A DNA stretch of 64,000 nt from Xanthoparmelia taractica (lineage: Eukaryota; Ascomycota; Lecanoromycetes; Lecanorales; Parmeliaceae), in the NCBI GenBank assembly GCA_033085395.1, contig JANQBS010000042.1, forward strand, positions 164,798 through 228,797. The letters run 5' to 3'. The position numbers were made by a program, and so were the translations under genes. Of the stretch, positions 1 through 11,588 are shown piece after piece. The notes under the pieces were generated by a model that had not been told where the DNA came from, ran no database searches, and saw only the letters and a list, made by a program, of their open reading frames with translations. Each line of letters opens with the position of its first letter. Position 1 is the first letter of the stretch.

Positions 1-519
1 GCGAGAAGAAACCAAGGCATCATGCAATCCGAATACCGCCTATGGCTCTTCAGTCTATCCCTCCTCCTCGTTCCTGGGGGTCTGATCCTCTGGGGCGTCG
101 GAGCTGCACACAGTGTACACTGGTTTGGCTTGATTTTCGCCATGGGCGTCATTGGTTTCACCAACACGGTCGGGCTTCAACTTTCCGTCAGCTACTGTAT
201 CGATTCATACAGAGAATTGAGCGGGGAAGCCATGGTGACGGTAATTCTAGTTCGAAACACAATGAGCTTTGCTATTGGATACGGGTGAGTCTAATACAAC
301 CTCATTGTACAGACAGATACTGAGATGTCTGGCAGCATCACCCCGTGGGTCACCAACATGGGATTACAGAACGCATTCATCGTCGCCGCATTTGCTGGAC
401 TTGCGCAGGTTCTTACAGTGTTCATCTTTATTCGATACGGTCACACTATGAGACGCGCAGGTGTCAGTAGGTATCAGCATTACAGGGAGGAGATGACGGC
501 CGCAGGTCTCGTCCATTAG
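1..519 (+). CDS. MFS transporter, C-terminal part (5' end outside window)
   Basis: Partial gene with exons <1..284 and 336..519. The 51 bp intron (donor GTGAGT, acceptor GGCAG) is phase 2 and restores a Gly codon. The last 155 residues show four hydrophobic helices separated by short loops, the pair GYG-ITPW spanning the intron, and a charged cytoplasmic tail (MRRAGVSRYQHYREE) ending at the stop. This matches the C-terminal end of fungal 12-helix major facilitator proteins that move small molecules across the plasma membrane. Substrate cannot be told from this part; the start and the first eight or so helices lie left of the window. The frame is open from base 1. Confidence 0.8.
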
Positions 520-1969
520 TCACTCTGGCCTTTCCGATGCCAAGAAATTGTGTGAAAGGCTCGATAGGATCTAAAAAATCACTAGCAAGTTGGATATGAC
601 GGTCCATGGGATCAGAGCTGCCGAAAGGTGTGAACTAGGAACGAACCACATTTGCTAGTGTGACAACATCTTACCCTTTCTGCATCTGTGCATTGTGAGG
701 GGTTCGAATGACTATAATCAATCCTTCGACCTCTTTCGGCATTGATAGGAGATTTGTTGCCTGCACATGAATCACAATCCGTTTCTATGTCAAAAGCGAA
801 GGAATATTTGCATCATTCAATCTACTTACTACCACGAAGGAATATACACAATGAGGTTGCAGTGAATCTTCCGCCATTGGCAAGATATCACGCGTTAAAC
901 CCAGAGTAACCGCGCTTGCTTGTACATCTGCCTGTATCTAATTATCTGTGGACCTGTTTTTATGTTAACGTGTAAGCCTTATCCATTCTAAACGTATTGA
1001 ATATATCTTAACATTATTATACTATTCTGTACTTTGTACGTTCTATCAAACCTCGCTTTGCCTCAAACTGTGCAAGATTCCCCTCGATGCAGATCCAAGT
1101 TTCGCGTATAGACCACGCCTCAATATAAGCCTCGACTGCACCAAAGCAAGCAGACTGCATATCATCATCATTAGTGTTTATTCCCAAAAAGGTTAAGCGC
1201 TGCGAGCAAGAGAGAGTAGGTGTAGTCAAAGCAGTGTTGTTGTTCTGACTGAAAAACACGTCGGCTTATGGGGCACAGGGGTCAGATTATCGATTGTCAG
1301 TTTTCTAAAAGAGCGCGTGATGGGTGCAATTGAAACCCTCACCCCTTAAAAGATCCAAGTGACATGACTGAGCCGTATGACTGACTTTAGCGGATTTCGG
1401 ATTCGTAGCGCGAACGGTGTGGACTCAAGGAGAGTGGGGAGGTGCAGTATGCTCTACGCGGATAGGAGGTTTCTTCATGAGGAAGGAAGGAGTATCCACT
1501 AGTACGTAAGTAGTGCAAGAAGAGGAGAAGGCTATATCAAGATTATGTTCACGATCTTGCGTGTTCGAGGTACAGGCATGTATTAAGGATGAGTGTACGC
1601 ACGGTGGAGCAAGTCCTTGGAGGGTAGTAGGGGCCTCTGATTGGCTGGAATCATGGTTAGATGGGTTACATGATAGCGCATAGTCCACATACTAAGGGTG
1701 ATGCCAGGAAAGGGGTAAATGTCCGATACGACCGAAAGGCTGCCATGTAACGTTGGCTGTCTTCGGCTTCTGCGTGTGTATGAGGCGCATGCAACAAGCC
1801 TTGCATTGCACACTTATTTAAAAGTTATCAGAACGCTGTAGGCATAATTCCTACTTTTGGGGGGCAAGCCTACTTTCCATCCTTCCAGCTTACAAAAACC
1901 TTCTCCTGCCCCTTTCGAATCCAACCTACCTTCCCTACCCATCATTCGTCTACGCCCTCGCCGCCTGAG
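520..1969. other. Intergenic, nothing recognised
   Basis: About 1.45 kb between two convergent genes. Only short ORFs (largest about 87 codons) without family resemblance, splice logic or a good start context. Likely holds the 3' UTRs of the MFS and GMC genes. Confidence 0.5.
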
Positions 1970-4281
1970 CTAGCCGTTTATAATATCACTCGCAAGCTTC
2001 TCCGCCAGCGCGTCTGCCCCGAACTCGTCAGCTTGACCCACTCCTCTCCGCTACCGAAAAGACTCACAAACAGTCGCCTGCGGATGCCCTGGCGGCAGCA
2101 ACGGAAAAGTACTCGCGTCCACGATCATCAGCCCCTGTACGCCGTAAACTCTTCCCTGGGTGTCGACGACCGCGTTCGAATCGTTCTTCAGTCCCATAGA
2201 GCCTACGTTCCACACAACATCAGCACACAAGCCCAAGCGTTTCCAAAGATAAATATCACTCGTCACAAGCACAGGATGTCCTACACGTGGCAACAGCATG
2301 ATAAATCGGCACCACCGCCTCCTTAATGAATGCCAATAATTGGGCATCACTCGTCACATTTGCGCCCGGCGCCACCTCGGGGCCAACCGTAATCCCGCTT
2401 GCCTTGGCCACTTCTCGGATTCGCTTCAAGGCCTGGACAGCAAGCTCTTGATCTGCCGATTCCATGAGCCAATTAGGGCTCACGATGGGGTTGTCGCCGG
2501 TGTCGGCCGATGCGATGGTCACGTTTCCGCGTGACGTCGGCGTGAGCACTGCCACGGAAAAGGTCGCGTAATTGTCCGTATCGACGGGCGGGGCGGTGTT
2601 GAAGGCCAAGGGCAGGAGTTCGAGCTCGGGCCAATCCGATGGAAAGGTGGAGAGCGTGGCCAGAGTAGTGTTGCTGAGCGCGCGGCGGAGGGGATAGGGG
2701 AGCTTTTCCCATCCTACCCAGTTGGATGCGGAGGATTCGAGAGGGCCTGTTTGATTGGTTAGATAGTCGAGTGTAGCTTGAACGGATGCAGCAGGGGAGA
2801 CGTCAAGTTGTGAGTTGGTTGTCACGTTTACGCGGTAGGATGTGGCGAAGAAGGGTTGATCCTGGATGGTAGGGTCAAGCTTTGGTATGTGGATGGAGCG
2901 GAGGATGACGCACCCACATGCCTTGACCAACGCCTGGCGCATCGACTTGCATAGCAATACCGTGCTGTTGTAATGTGGTTTTTGGGCCGATGCCGGATAC
3001 CATGAGCATCTGAGGCGAGCGGAACTGCAGTTGAATCAACATGTTTTCCTTAGGAGCTGCGGCTGATGTCAACATACCGCTCCTGCTGAAAGAATGACTT
3101 CCTTCGTCGCTGACAAGTAGTAAGTCTTCCCTGCAGTATCAACGGCCACACTCGTCGCCGTCTTGTTCTCAAAGTTGATCTTCTTCGCCAACGTTCGCTG
3201 ATACACTTGCAAACTCGTCCTCGACAGAGCTTGCTGCAAGAAGGACGTTTCTGACGAGCTACGTGTCCCTGAATGCGGGTCTACGGTCACGGTAAACTCG
3301 GAAAACCCTTCCAAGATTCCACTGCTCAGGCCGTTGATGTTCTTAAGTCCCAGAGTTTCGAAAGCGCGCTTGATAAAGGGCGAAAATGGCTGGTAGAAAT
3401 TGGCATAGGAAACTTGTAGTGGTCCGCCTGAGGGACTGAAAGCGCCGGGGTCAAAAGCCACATCGCTTCCTGCGCCGCGTTTTGCGTAATTTGGAGGCGT
3501 GAGGTGTGGACTTTTTCGGAAAAAGGGGAGGAGGTTGGGAAATGAAAAGCTTTGATCGCCAACCATGTCGGCCCATCGTTGATATGCACCGGCGGAACCC
3601 CTACAACGGACCGATAGGCAGCCAGAGTCGTACAGCGAGAAGCTTGAGCAGGCTCACCTGTGATACGCAAGATAATTGCGGCCCGAGCTGATGGATTCGT
3701 CAATCAACGCTCAGTAGGATAGACATGGCCTGTAAGACGAACCTTCCGCCTAGACACTTGCCTTGAGTGTAGTGGATCCGGCGCCCGCCCAATTGCTATC
3801 GGCCACTATGTCAGCTACAGTGTCTCGCAGTTTCTCAGATGTTCATATGAGAAGACATACCGTCTGCGGTGCAGTCACGATTCCCCAGTCAACAGTCGGC
3901 TGTATCGAACTCGGGTCGGGCGAAGAATATTGGGTCTCGTAAGCCGGAATCTGGGAGACATTGCCATTGTCGAGCTCGTAGAAACCACCGGCCTCGATCA
4001 CAGCGACTGTCAAGTTGGGATTCTCGGCCAGTCGTGTGGCGACTGTGAGACCGGCGGTGCCACCGCCAATGATCTGAGGTTGCGGTGAATGATGATTTCT
4101 GCGACAGGGGTGGGTGTGATTTTTTCACTACATAGTCGAAGGTAAGGTTGAGACCAGGTACCCCGAAAGAGCTTCCAAGGAGGCGGGTGGCGCCATTGAC
4201 TCGAGTGTACCCAAGGATGCCGGCACGGGCACACACGGCGAAAGCCGTCAAGGCTGTGATAGATTTGCAGGGAGCATGCAT
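1970..4281 (-). CDS. Secreted GMC-family FAD oxidoreductase (aryl-alcohol oxidase / glucose oxidase type)
   Basis: Nine exons (minus): 4281-4129, 4073-3861, 3795-3743, 3687-3658, 3600-3078, 3024-2914, 2861-2285, 2202-2068, 2013-1970. They sum to 1839 nt, 612 residues, all joints in frame with GT-AG introns. The chosen ATG gives a signal peptide (MHAPCKSITALTAFAV); an in-frame ATG at 4302 is the alternative. Diagnostic sites are the FAD-binding IIGGGTAGL, the GMC signature GKCLGGSSGRNY, the second signature GAFRSPQMLMVSGIGP (across an intron), and the C-terminal DASTFPLLPPGHPQATVYAL holding the active-site His region. Several N-glycosylation sites (NVT, NTT) fit secretion. Family members oxidise alcohols or sugars and make H2O2; the substrate here is unknown. 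Two exons are only 53 and 30 nt, so automatic gene finders could miss them. Confidence 0.9.
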
Positions 4282-4751
4282 GGTGAAGGATCCGACGTGC
4301 ATATTATACCTGCATTGGAAGCAGCAAGTAATTGAATTCTACTTTGTAGGAAGTGTGGATGAGCTGTATCATCCGTCCCGCAGGTGAAGTAGTACTCGCT
4401 TATTGTTGCGCCATTTGAATCCCGGCATCAACCACACAGTAGCGCCACCGTGAGCTACTTGAATAATGTTACAGTACGTTGAAAATATCCGCCAATGCAT
4501 TCTGGATACACTGTAATCTTGGGCACAAAGAATTCGAATGAACAATAACCCCTTGATATAATGTTATTTCTACATCTTATGGTTCATAAGAAAAAGAAAG
4601 AAGAAAAGACTAACTCCTCGGGTCACTGTTAACATAAGATGGTTGTCAGATCATGCAAGCGCCCCTAGTTGTCTGCCGGTGCAACGATGAATCACGCCTC
4701 TTCGCACCGAAATGGAGTCTTTCTCTTCTTGGTGACATATGGCGCCGATCG
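4282..4751. other. Intergenic, nothing recognised
   Basis: Upstream of the GMC gene and downstream of the PTH11-like gene. Presumably contains the GMC promoter. No ORF with family resemblance. Confidence 0.4.
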
Positions 4752-6116
4752 TCAGTGCCCGGGCCACGCCTTTGCGGGCGCCGATTCCTGGAGTTGTCGG
4801 AATTTATGTTTTTTAATTCTATTATGCTTATTACTTGGTGAGTCTGAGATGTCTTTAAAGCTGTTGGTTTGCTTTATTCTTGTTGCTTTGAGTGGTATCG
4901 CGTCTTCTTCAGCCAGCGAAGGTGTAGACAAATTCGGGTCTGTCTTTAGGCCCACCCGAGGTCGCTGTCGAGTGTATGACGGCTGATATTGATTGTTCCT
5001 GAGACGGTTGTTGAAGCTGCGACGCCCTTTCCGACAGAGTTCATAGACACTTCGCGACAAGGCGAGATTCGCTGCAGTTATACCTATATTCTGTTCTGCT
5101 CTGTCAGGCTGTCAGTGCCTGCTGCGTGATGATTTCGTGGTTTACTTACATTGCCCAATCGGATATTGGTGTCGCGGCCCCTTGTAGGATGATAGTGTCA
5201 GCTTCGCAATTTCACTCAGACTTTCCAGCTTACACACATGTTGCGTCATTCGTCACATCACCTGGCGTGAGAACAGCCCTGACCGCCGCACATATAGTAG
5301 CCCTGTTGGTTACAAGAGTTAATGAAATCCGGGTCGTGTCAACAGGTCAAGTCCACCTACAGGATTCCAAGACTCATAAGCCCAGCAATAGCCACCTTCA
5401 AGCGACTGGGTATGCGCACTTTCCAAAGAACCGCAACGGGAAGAAGAGTGCAGCACACATCAGAGAAGATGTTGTAAGCTGATCCTGGTTAACGCATCTG
5501 AAATTTCTGGATATGGATCTGCCTTACCAACTTGGGCCCATATGACATTTCCGTAAACCTTGGGTTCCCAGCATGACCCATGTGGGTTCATCCGATCCCA
5601 ATTGCGATATACTGGTCGACATTGCGCCAATAATACGATCAAACAGGTTGCTGCTGTGATGACCAATCCCGCCATGAGAGCGTACATGGACCATTTGAGC
5701 CATCCTGTCTTCTTGATACGTAGAATGTATAAGCAGATTGAGACTTTCGTTAGACTATTCACTAGATATAGGAAAATCTGTGTGACGAAGGACCACTTCA
5801 ATATAGCCTGGATCTGCTCGGGAGTAAGATAAACGGTGTGACGGCCGAAGCCTGAGCCATAGCTGAGGCCGTTGAAAGTTTCACCGGTGATGAGGAAGAC
5901 GGTGGCAGCACTGATGGCAAAGTCGTCCCAGCTTAGCTGTCGACTCAGGCTCCTTACTGTGACTCTAATGATAGTCGTACTGGTGGAAATAAATCCGAAG
6001 ACGCCGCAAAGAACAACAAGGGTCGCGCCTCGGTTGACATCGCCGCCAGGGGGAAGCGGGAGTTGCGTGGTTCCGCCATGGGATGAGGGTGGGTAAAAGA
6101 AAAGACGGCCACACAA
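4752..6116 (-). CDS. PTH11-like fungal rhodopsin-domain integral membrane protein
   Basis: Five exons (minus): 6116-5528, 5484-5361, 5302-5262, 5201-5150, 5100-4752; 1155 nt in one frame with GT-AG introns. The product has seven hydrophobic segments. Typical sites are the SWDDFAI loop after helix 2, YGSGFGRHT, the CRPVYRNWD segment before a Cys-containing loop, and the last-helix GITAANLALSRSVYEL, followed by a polar tail of about 95 residues. This pattern belongs to the fungal rhodopsin-like family that includes the appressorium receptor PTH11 and acts at the plasma membrane. Exons 3 and 4 are only 41 and 52 nt. Oddity: the frame has no ATG near its beginning (position 6116 is a TTG), so either a short upstream exon supplies the start or the 5' end is damaged; the 5' boundary is uncertain. 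Confidence 0.78.
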
Positions 6117-7214
6117 ATAATTGCACCCTCTAGTTGTTCACCAACCATTGTTATTAAACTTCTCAATGAACCTAAGGCTTAGATATTTGACTTCAAAAAG
6201 CTATACATTAAGTTGGAAGACGATCAGGTCAGTACTTGTATATTTCTGGAATCATACAATTAAATGGTCGTAGCCGTGGTCCTTTACAAACATGGTGTGG
6301 TCACAAACATTTTAACCCACCTTCGGGATAGCCCGGAGCTCCTCGTTGACAGTTTGACGATATAATGCATATTCTAGAAATGTAGTGTCGGTGGATGCGC
6401 AGAGTTCCAAGACCTAGGATATCAACCCTGCTGGAATGCGCCAGATAGATGTAGGTGAATGGCGTTGCTCCAGTCATGGTTGCCACCTAAAAGGGCCTGC
6501 GAATGCATAATGTATGGTAGGGTTGTAGGTGGGGTGTGCGTCGGTAGGTAGCTTCGTTCATCCGTGGGCGTAAGCGCGCTGTTGTACGGGTACGAATTAC
6601 GGCACGACGAGTCCTTAGACACAAGGGCTGACACCATGACAGCAAGCCAGCCTTGGTGGGAAGAAGTGAGGGTGGCAGCAATACGATGAAAGATGTCGGA
6701 AGTGGTATGGTCGAGTGATAGCGTGCAACCTCCGACTTGTATCGTAGCGCCTATCTTTCAGCCTGACATGATCATTTGCCAGACGGGTGGTAAAGCCTGT
6801 GTCCCCAAGCGCTTGGTGGCGCATAGCTGAGAATCATAGTGCACCATGAACGTGTCGAGTCATCCCAAGTACACATGCAGACATGATGGATCGGCCATGA
6901 TTAGTGACTGATAGGGAGAAGCTGAATGTTACTTTAAGGCACATGACCTTATCTTTTTGGTCCCCGTACGGCTCATTGGTTCCCGTTGCTCAGGTATGGT
7001 AACCCCCCACCTTTAGGGATAAAAGTAAGAAATAAGCCCCGCGAACCGCGGTCAATCGTAATGTAATGTACGAGTACAGTACATATCACATCTTTACATT
7101 TATCAGAGCAAGAAATTCTTGAGTCCTCTTCCCACTTAATCTGCAACGTGCTCACACATTCTTCTCCACCACCGCACCTTGGACCCTGTCATCGTCTTGC
7201 GACGACAGTGCCCT
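6117..7214. other. Intergenic, nothing recognised
   Basis: About 1.1 kb between divergently transcribed genes. Only short overlapping ORFs without a recognisable product. The first exon of the PTH11-like gene may lie within the first 150 bases. Confidence 0.4.
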
Positions 7215-7618
7215 ATGGCATCATCCTTCGAAGAGAGGGAAGATGGCAACATCCTGAACAGAGATTGGCGGGCAATGTCAAGGTTAACCTGCCATCGTTC
7301 ACCCTATTCTTCCAACTCACAGATAGTCCAATAGGCTCAATCATCGTCACCTGCTATTCAAAATGACGCAAGGCTACCTCAAGCATCCCGATGTGAACAT
7401 CGGGCCTGGTGCAAGGATTGCAGATATTGGCACGGGAACATGGTGCACACCCCCCCAATCAAGGAGGTCGGAAGCGGTGGCTTACATGCAACCCAGCATA
7501 TGGCCCATTGATTTGCTGAGCCAACTTCCCTTCAACGTCCACATTGACGCCATCGACATTTCATCGGCCCAGTTCCCGCCGCCCGCGTGGCTGCCTGACA
7601 GTATTCGTGTCTTAGTGC

Positions 7619-8008
7619 TCGCAAACAGTGAGGCCATACAAAAGCAACGCATGCACAAGCGGATATGTAGATAGATGATTGGGCATATCCAACACTGGGG
7701 CAGCTAAGACCTCCTGAGCAGTGCACGTAAGGCAGTCAGGCCGGCCCCCCAGCGCTAGAAGAACTCTCATATCTTAGCGACATAGACCTGAAGTAAGATA
7801 TATAGCTATATATAGATATGGGCGAGCGAAAGAAGAACAATATGGCTCTAAAAGAGAATAATTCGAATAAAGAGCCAACTGCTAGTGCAGTGACCATACA
7901 AATAGTGCTCGCCCCGAACACGTATCTCGCATATCGCATATCAATAAAACAACGCTAATAGCATAGCCTTATATTAAATCTATTAACCTATAGTCTTACT
8001 GTTGCGAT
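7619..8008. repeat. Short (390 bp) copy of the element
   Basis: Direct-repeat partner of the ends of the long copy. The first 150 bases are GC-normal, whereas the last 200 show many C-to-T and G-to-A changes relative to 10709-10891. Aligned examples are ACACGTATCTCGCA against ACACGTGTCTCGCA, and CCAACTGCTAGTGCAGTGAC against CCAACTGCTGGTGCAGTGGC. Confidence 0.8.
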
Positions 8009-8405
8009 TAGTGCTCGCAAACAGTGAGACCATATAAAAGCAACGTATATATAAGCGAATATATAGATAAATAATTAGGCATATCCAACACTGGGGCAGC
8101 TAAGACCTTCTAAGTAATGCACGTAAGGTAATTAGACCGACTCCCTAGCGCTAGAAGAACTCTTAAATAGTCTAAGACGTTATCGAAAGAGATCGAAGAA
8201 TTCGAAGGTAACTTCTAATAATATTAATTATAGTAAATAGATAAGACTAATAGCACTAGCGCTAATAAATAGAAAGGACTGATATCGAAGGTGTATTAAT
8301 TATAGATATAGCGCTAAAGTTATAGCGTGAATATGAATAACATTAATAGCTAGCTATATGTCTTAGGATCTCGATACGATGATCACACGAGAACTCAAAA
8401 TGTTA

Positions 8406-8695
8406 GTTAAAATGTAACTCTTCTGAGAAAGTAGATACTTGCCACGACTTCGTGGACTTAATTGTGATAGTTAGATAATAACTCTTCTGAGGAAGTAGAT
8501 ACTTATTACGACTTCGTGGGCTTAATTGAGATAATCAAATAATGACTCTTCTAAGAAAGCAGATACTTGTTATGGCTTCGTGAGCTTAATTGAGATAGTC
8601 AAATAATAACTCTTCTAAGAAAGTAGATACTTGTCACGACTTCGTGAGCTTAATTAAGATAGTTAAATAATAACTCTTCTAATCGTGAGCATTTA
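8406..8695. repeat. 64 bp tandem repeat, about 4.5 copies
   Basis: Unit start AACTCTTCTRAGAAAGTAG recurs at 8416, 8480, 8544, 8608 and 8672, exactly 64 bases apart. Each unit also holds ACGACTTCGTG. Copies differ mainly by transitions, as expected after RIP. Confidence 0.9.
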
Positions 8696-8759
8696 ATCGC
8701 CACTTACGACGATTAAATACTTATTACGACTTCGTGAACTTTAAAATATAATCTCGATT

Positions 8760-10560
8760 AGAGATATATTAGTTAAAGGCCTAAAAATACGTCGATTTTA
8801 AGCGATAATCTTTATCGAGAAATATACTAGCTAAAGACCTAGAAAAGTATTTATTTGTAGCGTTAATCTTTAGCGAGAGATATGCTAGCAATAGACTTGA
8901 AAATGCGATAACTATAGACTTAAAGATAGGGTGTCTTTCCAGCGAGAGATATATTAATCTAAGACCTAGAAATATATTTATTTATAATTCAATATTCAGC
9001 GAGAGATATATTTAATAAAATAGGCCTAAAAATGCGATGATCTTCTGCGGGAGATTTGCTGGCCAAAGGCCTAGAAATATATCTATTTATAGCGTCAATC
9101 TCCAGCGAGAGATATGCTAATAATAGACTCGAAAACGCGATGCCTTTTTACGAGAGATACGCTGATCAATAACTAACCTAAGGCTAAGAAATGCGTTAAT
9201 TTTGAAGTATTAATCTTTAGTGACGAATATACTGGCCGAAGGCCTCGAAATATGTTAATTTAAAGTGTTAATCTCTAGCGAGAGATGTGCTGACCGAAGG
9301 CCTCGCAATATGTCAATTTTGGAGTGTTGATCTCCAGCGAGAGATATGCTGGCCCAAGGCCTCGAAATGCGTTAATTTTAAAGTGTTGATCTCCAGCGAG
9401 AGATGTGCTGCGTCTTCAAAGAGAAATGTGCTTGAAATGCGTTGATCACAGATCTTAAAATGTGATACGTCTCTGGCGAGAGATGTATATATCTCCAGGG
9501 AGAAATAAGCTTAAAATACGTTGACCACAGACCTTGAAATGTGATGCGTCTCCAGCGAGAGATGTGTGTCTCTCCAGAGAGAAATATGCTTAAAATGCGT
9601 TGGCTATAGACCTTGAAATGTAATGTCTCTCCAGAGAGAAATGTGCCTGAAATGCGTTAATCACAGGCCTTGAAATGTGATATCTCTTCAGGGAGAAATG
9701 TGCCTGAAATGCGTTGACCACAGATCTTAAAATGTGATGCGTCTCCGGCGAGAGATGTGTATATCTTCAGCGAGAAATATGCTTAAAATGCGTTAATTAT
9801 AGGTCTTAAAATGTGATACGTCTCCGGCGAGAGATGTGTGTGTTTTCAATGAGAAACGTGCTTAAAATACGCTGGTTATAGACCTTACGAAAAGATACGT
9901 CTCCAGCGAGAGATGTGTGTCTTCAGGGAGAAATTTATCTGAAATGCGTTAATCACAGGCCTTAAAATGTGATATCTCTCCAGAGAGAAATGTGCCTGAA
10001 ATGCGTTGATCACAGGCCTTGAAATGTGATGCGTCTCCGGCGAGAGATGTGTGTGTCTCCAGCGAGAAACGTGCTTGAAATACGCTGGCCATAGGCCTTA
10101 AGAAAAGATGCGTCTCCAGCGAGAGATGTGTATATCTCCAGCGAGAAACGTGCTTGAAATACGCTGGCCATAGGCCTTAAGAAAAGATGCGTCTCCAGCG
10201 AGAAATGTGCTTGAAATGCGTTGGCCACAGGCCTTGAGAAATATGCTAACAATCAGTCTAAAAATATGTTAGCCACAGGCCTAGCAATGCGGTGACTCTC
10301 CAGCGAGAGATCTTATTGACACTACGCCTAGAAATGCGTCAATCTTCAGCGAGAAATATGCTGACATCAGGTACCAGATCTGAAAATATGTTAGTCACAG
10401 GCTTAGTAATGCGGTGACTCCCCAGCGAGAAATCTGCTGGCGATAGGCCCAGAAAAGCGTTAATCTCCATCGAGAGATATGCTGGCAATAAGCTTAAAAT
10501 CTATTAGCCACAGGCCTAGCAATGCGATAACTCTCCAGCGGGAAATATGCTGGCAACAGG
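8760..10560. repeat. Satellite-like array with core CTCCAGCGAGAGATRTGC
   Basis: About three dozen diverged occurrences of the core GCGAGAGAT or its variant AGAGAAAT, spaced roughly 20-70 bases. They alternate with AAATGCGTTRRYCACAGGCC and higher-order pairs in the right half. The left half is AT-rich and eroded; the right half keeps CCAGCG and is nearly uniform. A minus ORF of 80 codons here (10010-10252) is a by-product of the array. Confidence 0.85.
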
Positions 10561-11588
10561 CTGAGAGCTCTCCGAAATGTAGCGGCTGCAGTAATAATTG
10601 CAGTAGTAGTTGACTGATATTGATTGAGAGATCTCTGGATTGTAGTGGTTACAGTAGTGATTGCGGTAGTGACTAATTGATTAACTGATTAACTGACTGG
10701 CTGACTGACTGAAAGAAGAACAATATGGCTCTGAAAGAGAACAGTTCGAATGAAGAGCCAACTGCTGGTGCAGTGGCCATACAAATAGTGCTCGCCCCGG
10801 ACACGTGTCTCGCATATCGCATATCAATGAAACAACGCTAATAGCATCGCCTCATATTGGACCCACTAACCCACAGTCCCACTGTTGCGAATAGTGCATG
10901 ACGCCTTCCGGCCCTTCCCAGAACACATGGTTGGGACATACGATCTCGTCCATGTTCAGAACTTTCTTTGCATTTGGCGCCCGGATAAATCGGAAGTTCT
11001 GCTGCAGAATCTCGTCTCACTCTTGAGTAGGTCCCGGCCTCGGTTGTCAATAAATCTGTCCCGCTGCAGAGTTCGGACTCTGCTTACACATCTGACATCT
11101 TTAGAGCCCACGGGATACATTCAATGGACGGAGCAAGATGTCTCACTTCTTCGAGTCCTTCGAGCCGTAGGAGCTTCCGTGCAAAAGGATTCCGCAGCCG
11201 ACCGAATGATTGAATGGTTCTTGAAACCACGCGAAGATATCGACTTCAGGTATGCCTCCTGTCCCGGCTGCATGTTGGAAGGAAGCACTGATGCGCCAAA
11301 GCTGGATACCGAATCTCGATAATATCCTCAAAAGCAGGCACCTTGAATCCGTGGCATTTGACCGCCAACCGGTGGTGAATGCCCACCAGATGTTTCACAA
11401 CCTCGTCTTCCTTGAAACATGTCGAATTCATTTCCAACTTCAGTAGAGTCGCAAAAACAACGGAAGAAAAGGAAAGGGCTGCCAAGCTCAGAGACCTCGA
11501 AGGACAACCATCAGAAGAGTTACTCAACGGGATCGGCTTTTACTGCGAGCTTGTGACTGCAGTCGCTCGCAGACTTGGAACAGGGTGA

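Larger units (their letters stand above)
7613..10897. mobile_element. Composite repeat element inserted in the methyltransferase gene, with triplicated TAGTGC
   Basis: The insert runs 7619-10891 between two copies of TAGTGC (7613-7618 and 10892-10897). A third TAGTGC lies at 8009-8014 and divides it into a short copy (7619-8008) and a long copy (8015-10891). Both copies begin TCGCAAACAGTGAG; the short one ends CTGTTGCGAT and the long one CTGTTGCGAA, giving imperfect short inverted ends. Left module A (7619-7766 and 8015-8163) and right module B (about 7828-8008 and 10709-10891) are shared, so the order is A-B-A-(array)-B. This is not LTR-internal-LTR. It fits split direct repeats or two tandem site-specific integrations. 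No transposase or recombinase frame is readable inside. Confidence 0.8.
7215..11588 (+). pseudogene. SAM-dependent methyltransferase (UMTA / LaeA-like fold) split by a transposable element
   Basis: Exons before the insertion: 7215-7282, 7335-7442, 7497-7618. They encode an N-terminus with NRDWRAMSRLNHRHLL, then KMTQGYLKHPDV and the SAM-binding RIADIGTGT, then LPFNVHIDAIDIS. Coding resumes at 10898 with DAFRPFPEHMVGTYDLVHVQ, splices at 11026/11105 into KPTGYIQWTEQD and at 11249/11302 into WIPNLDNILKS. Dropping 7619-10897 (element plus one hexamer copy) rejoins the two halves in frame, so this was one gene. After 11446 a stop is met and coding-like sequence (ending ELVTAVARR) continues in another frame, suggesting a further frameshift. 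Such enzymes methylate small molecules or regulators of secondary metabolism; the precise substrate is unknown. It is almost certainly inactive now. Confidence 0.85.

Noticed and set aside
10010..10252. 80-codon minus ORF with repeated FSLE words
   Set aside because: It is a by-product of the tandem array; no start context and no neighbours in frame.
7619..10891. LTR retrotransposon with 390 bp LTRs
   Set aside because: The second full copy of the putative LTR would have to be at the right end, but only module B is there. The two full left modules are adjacent to each other instead.
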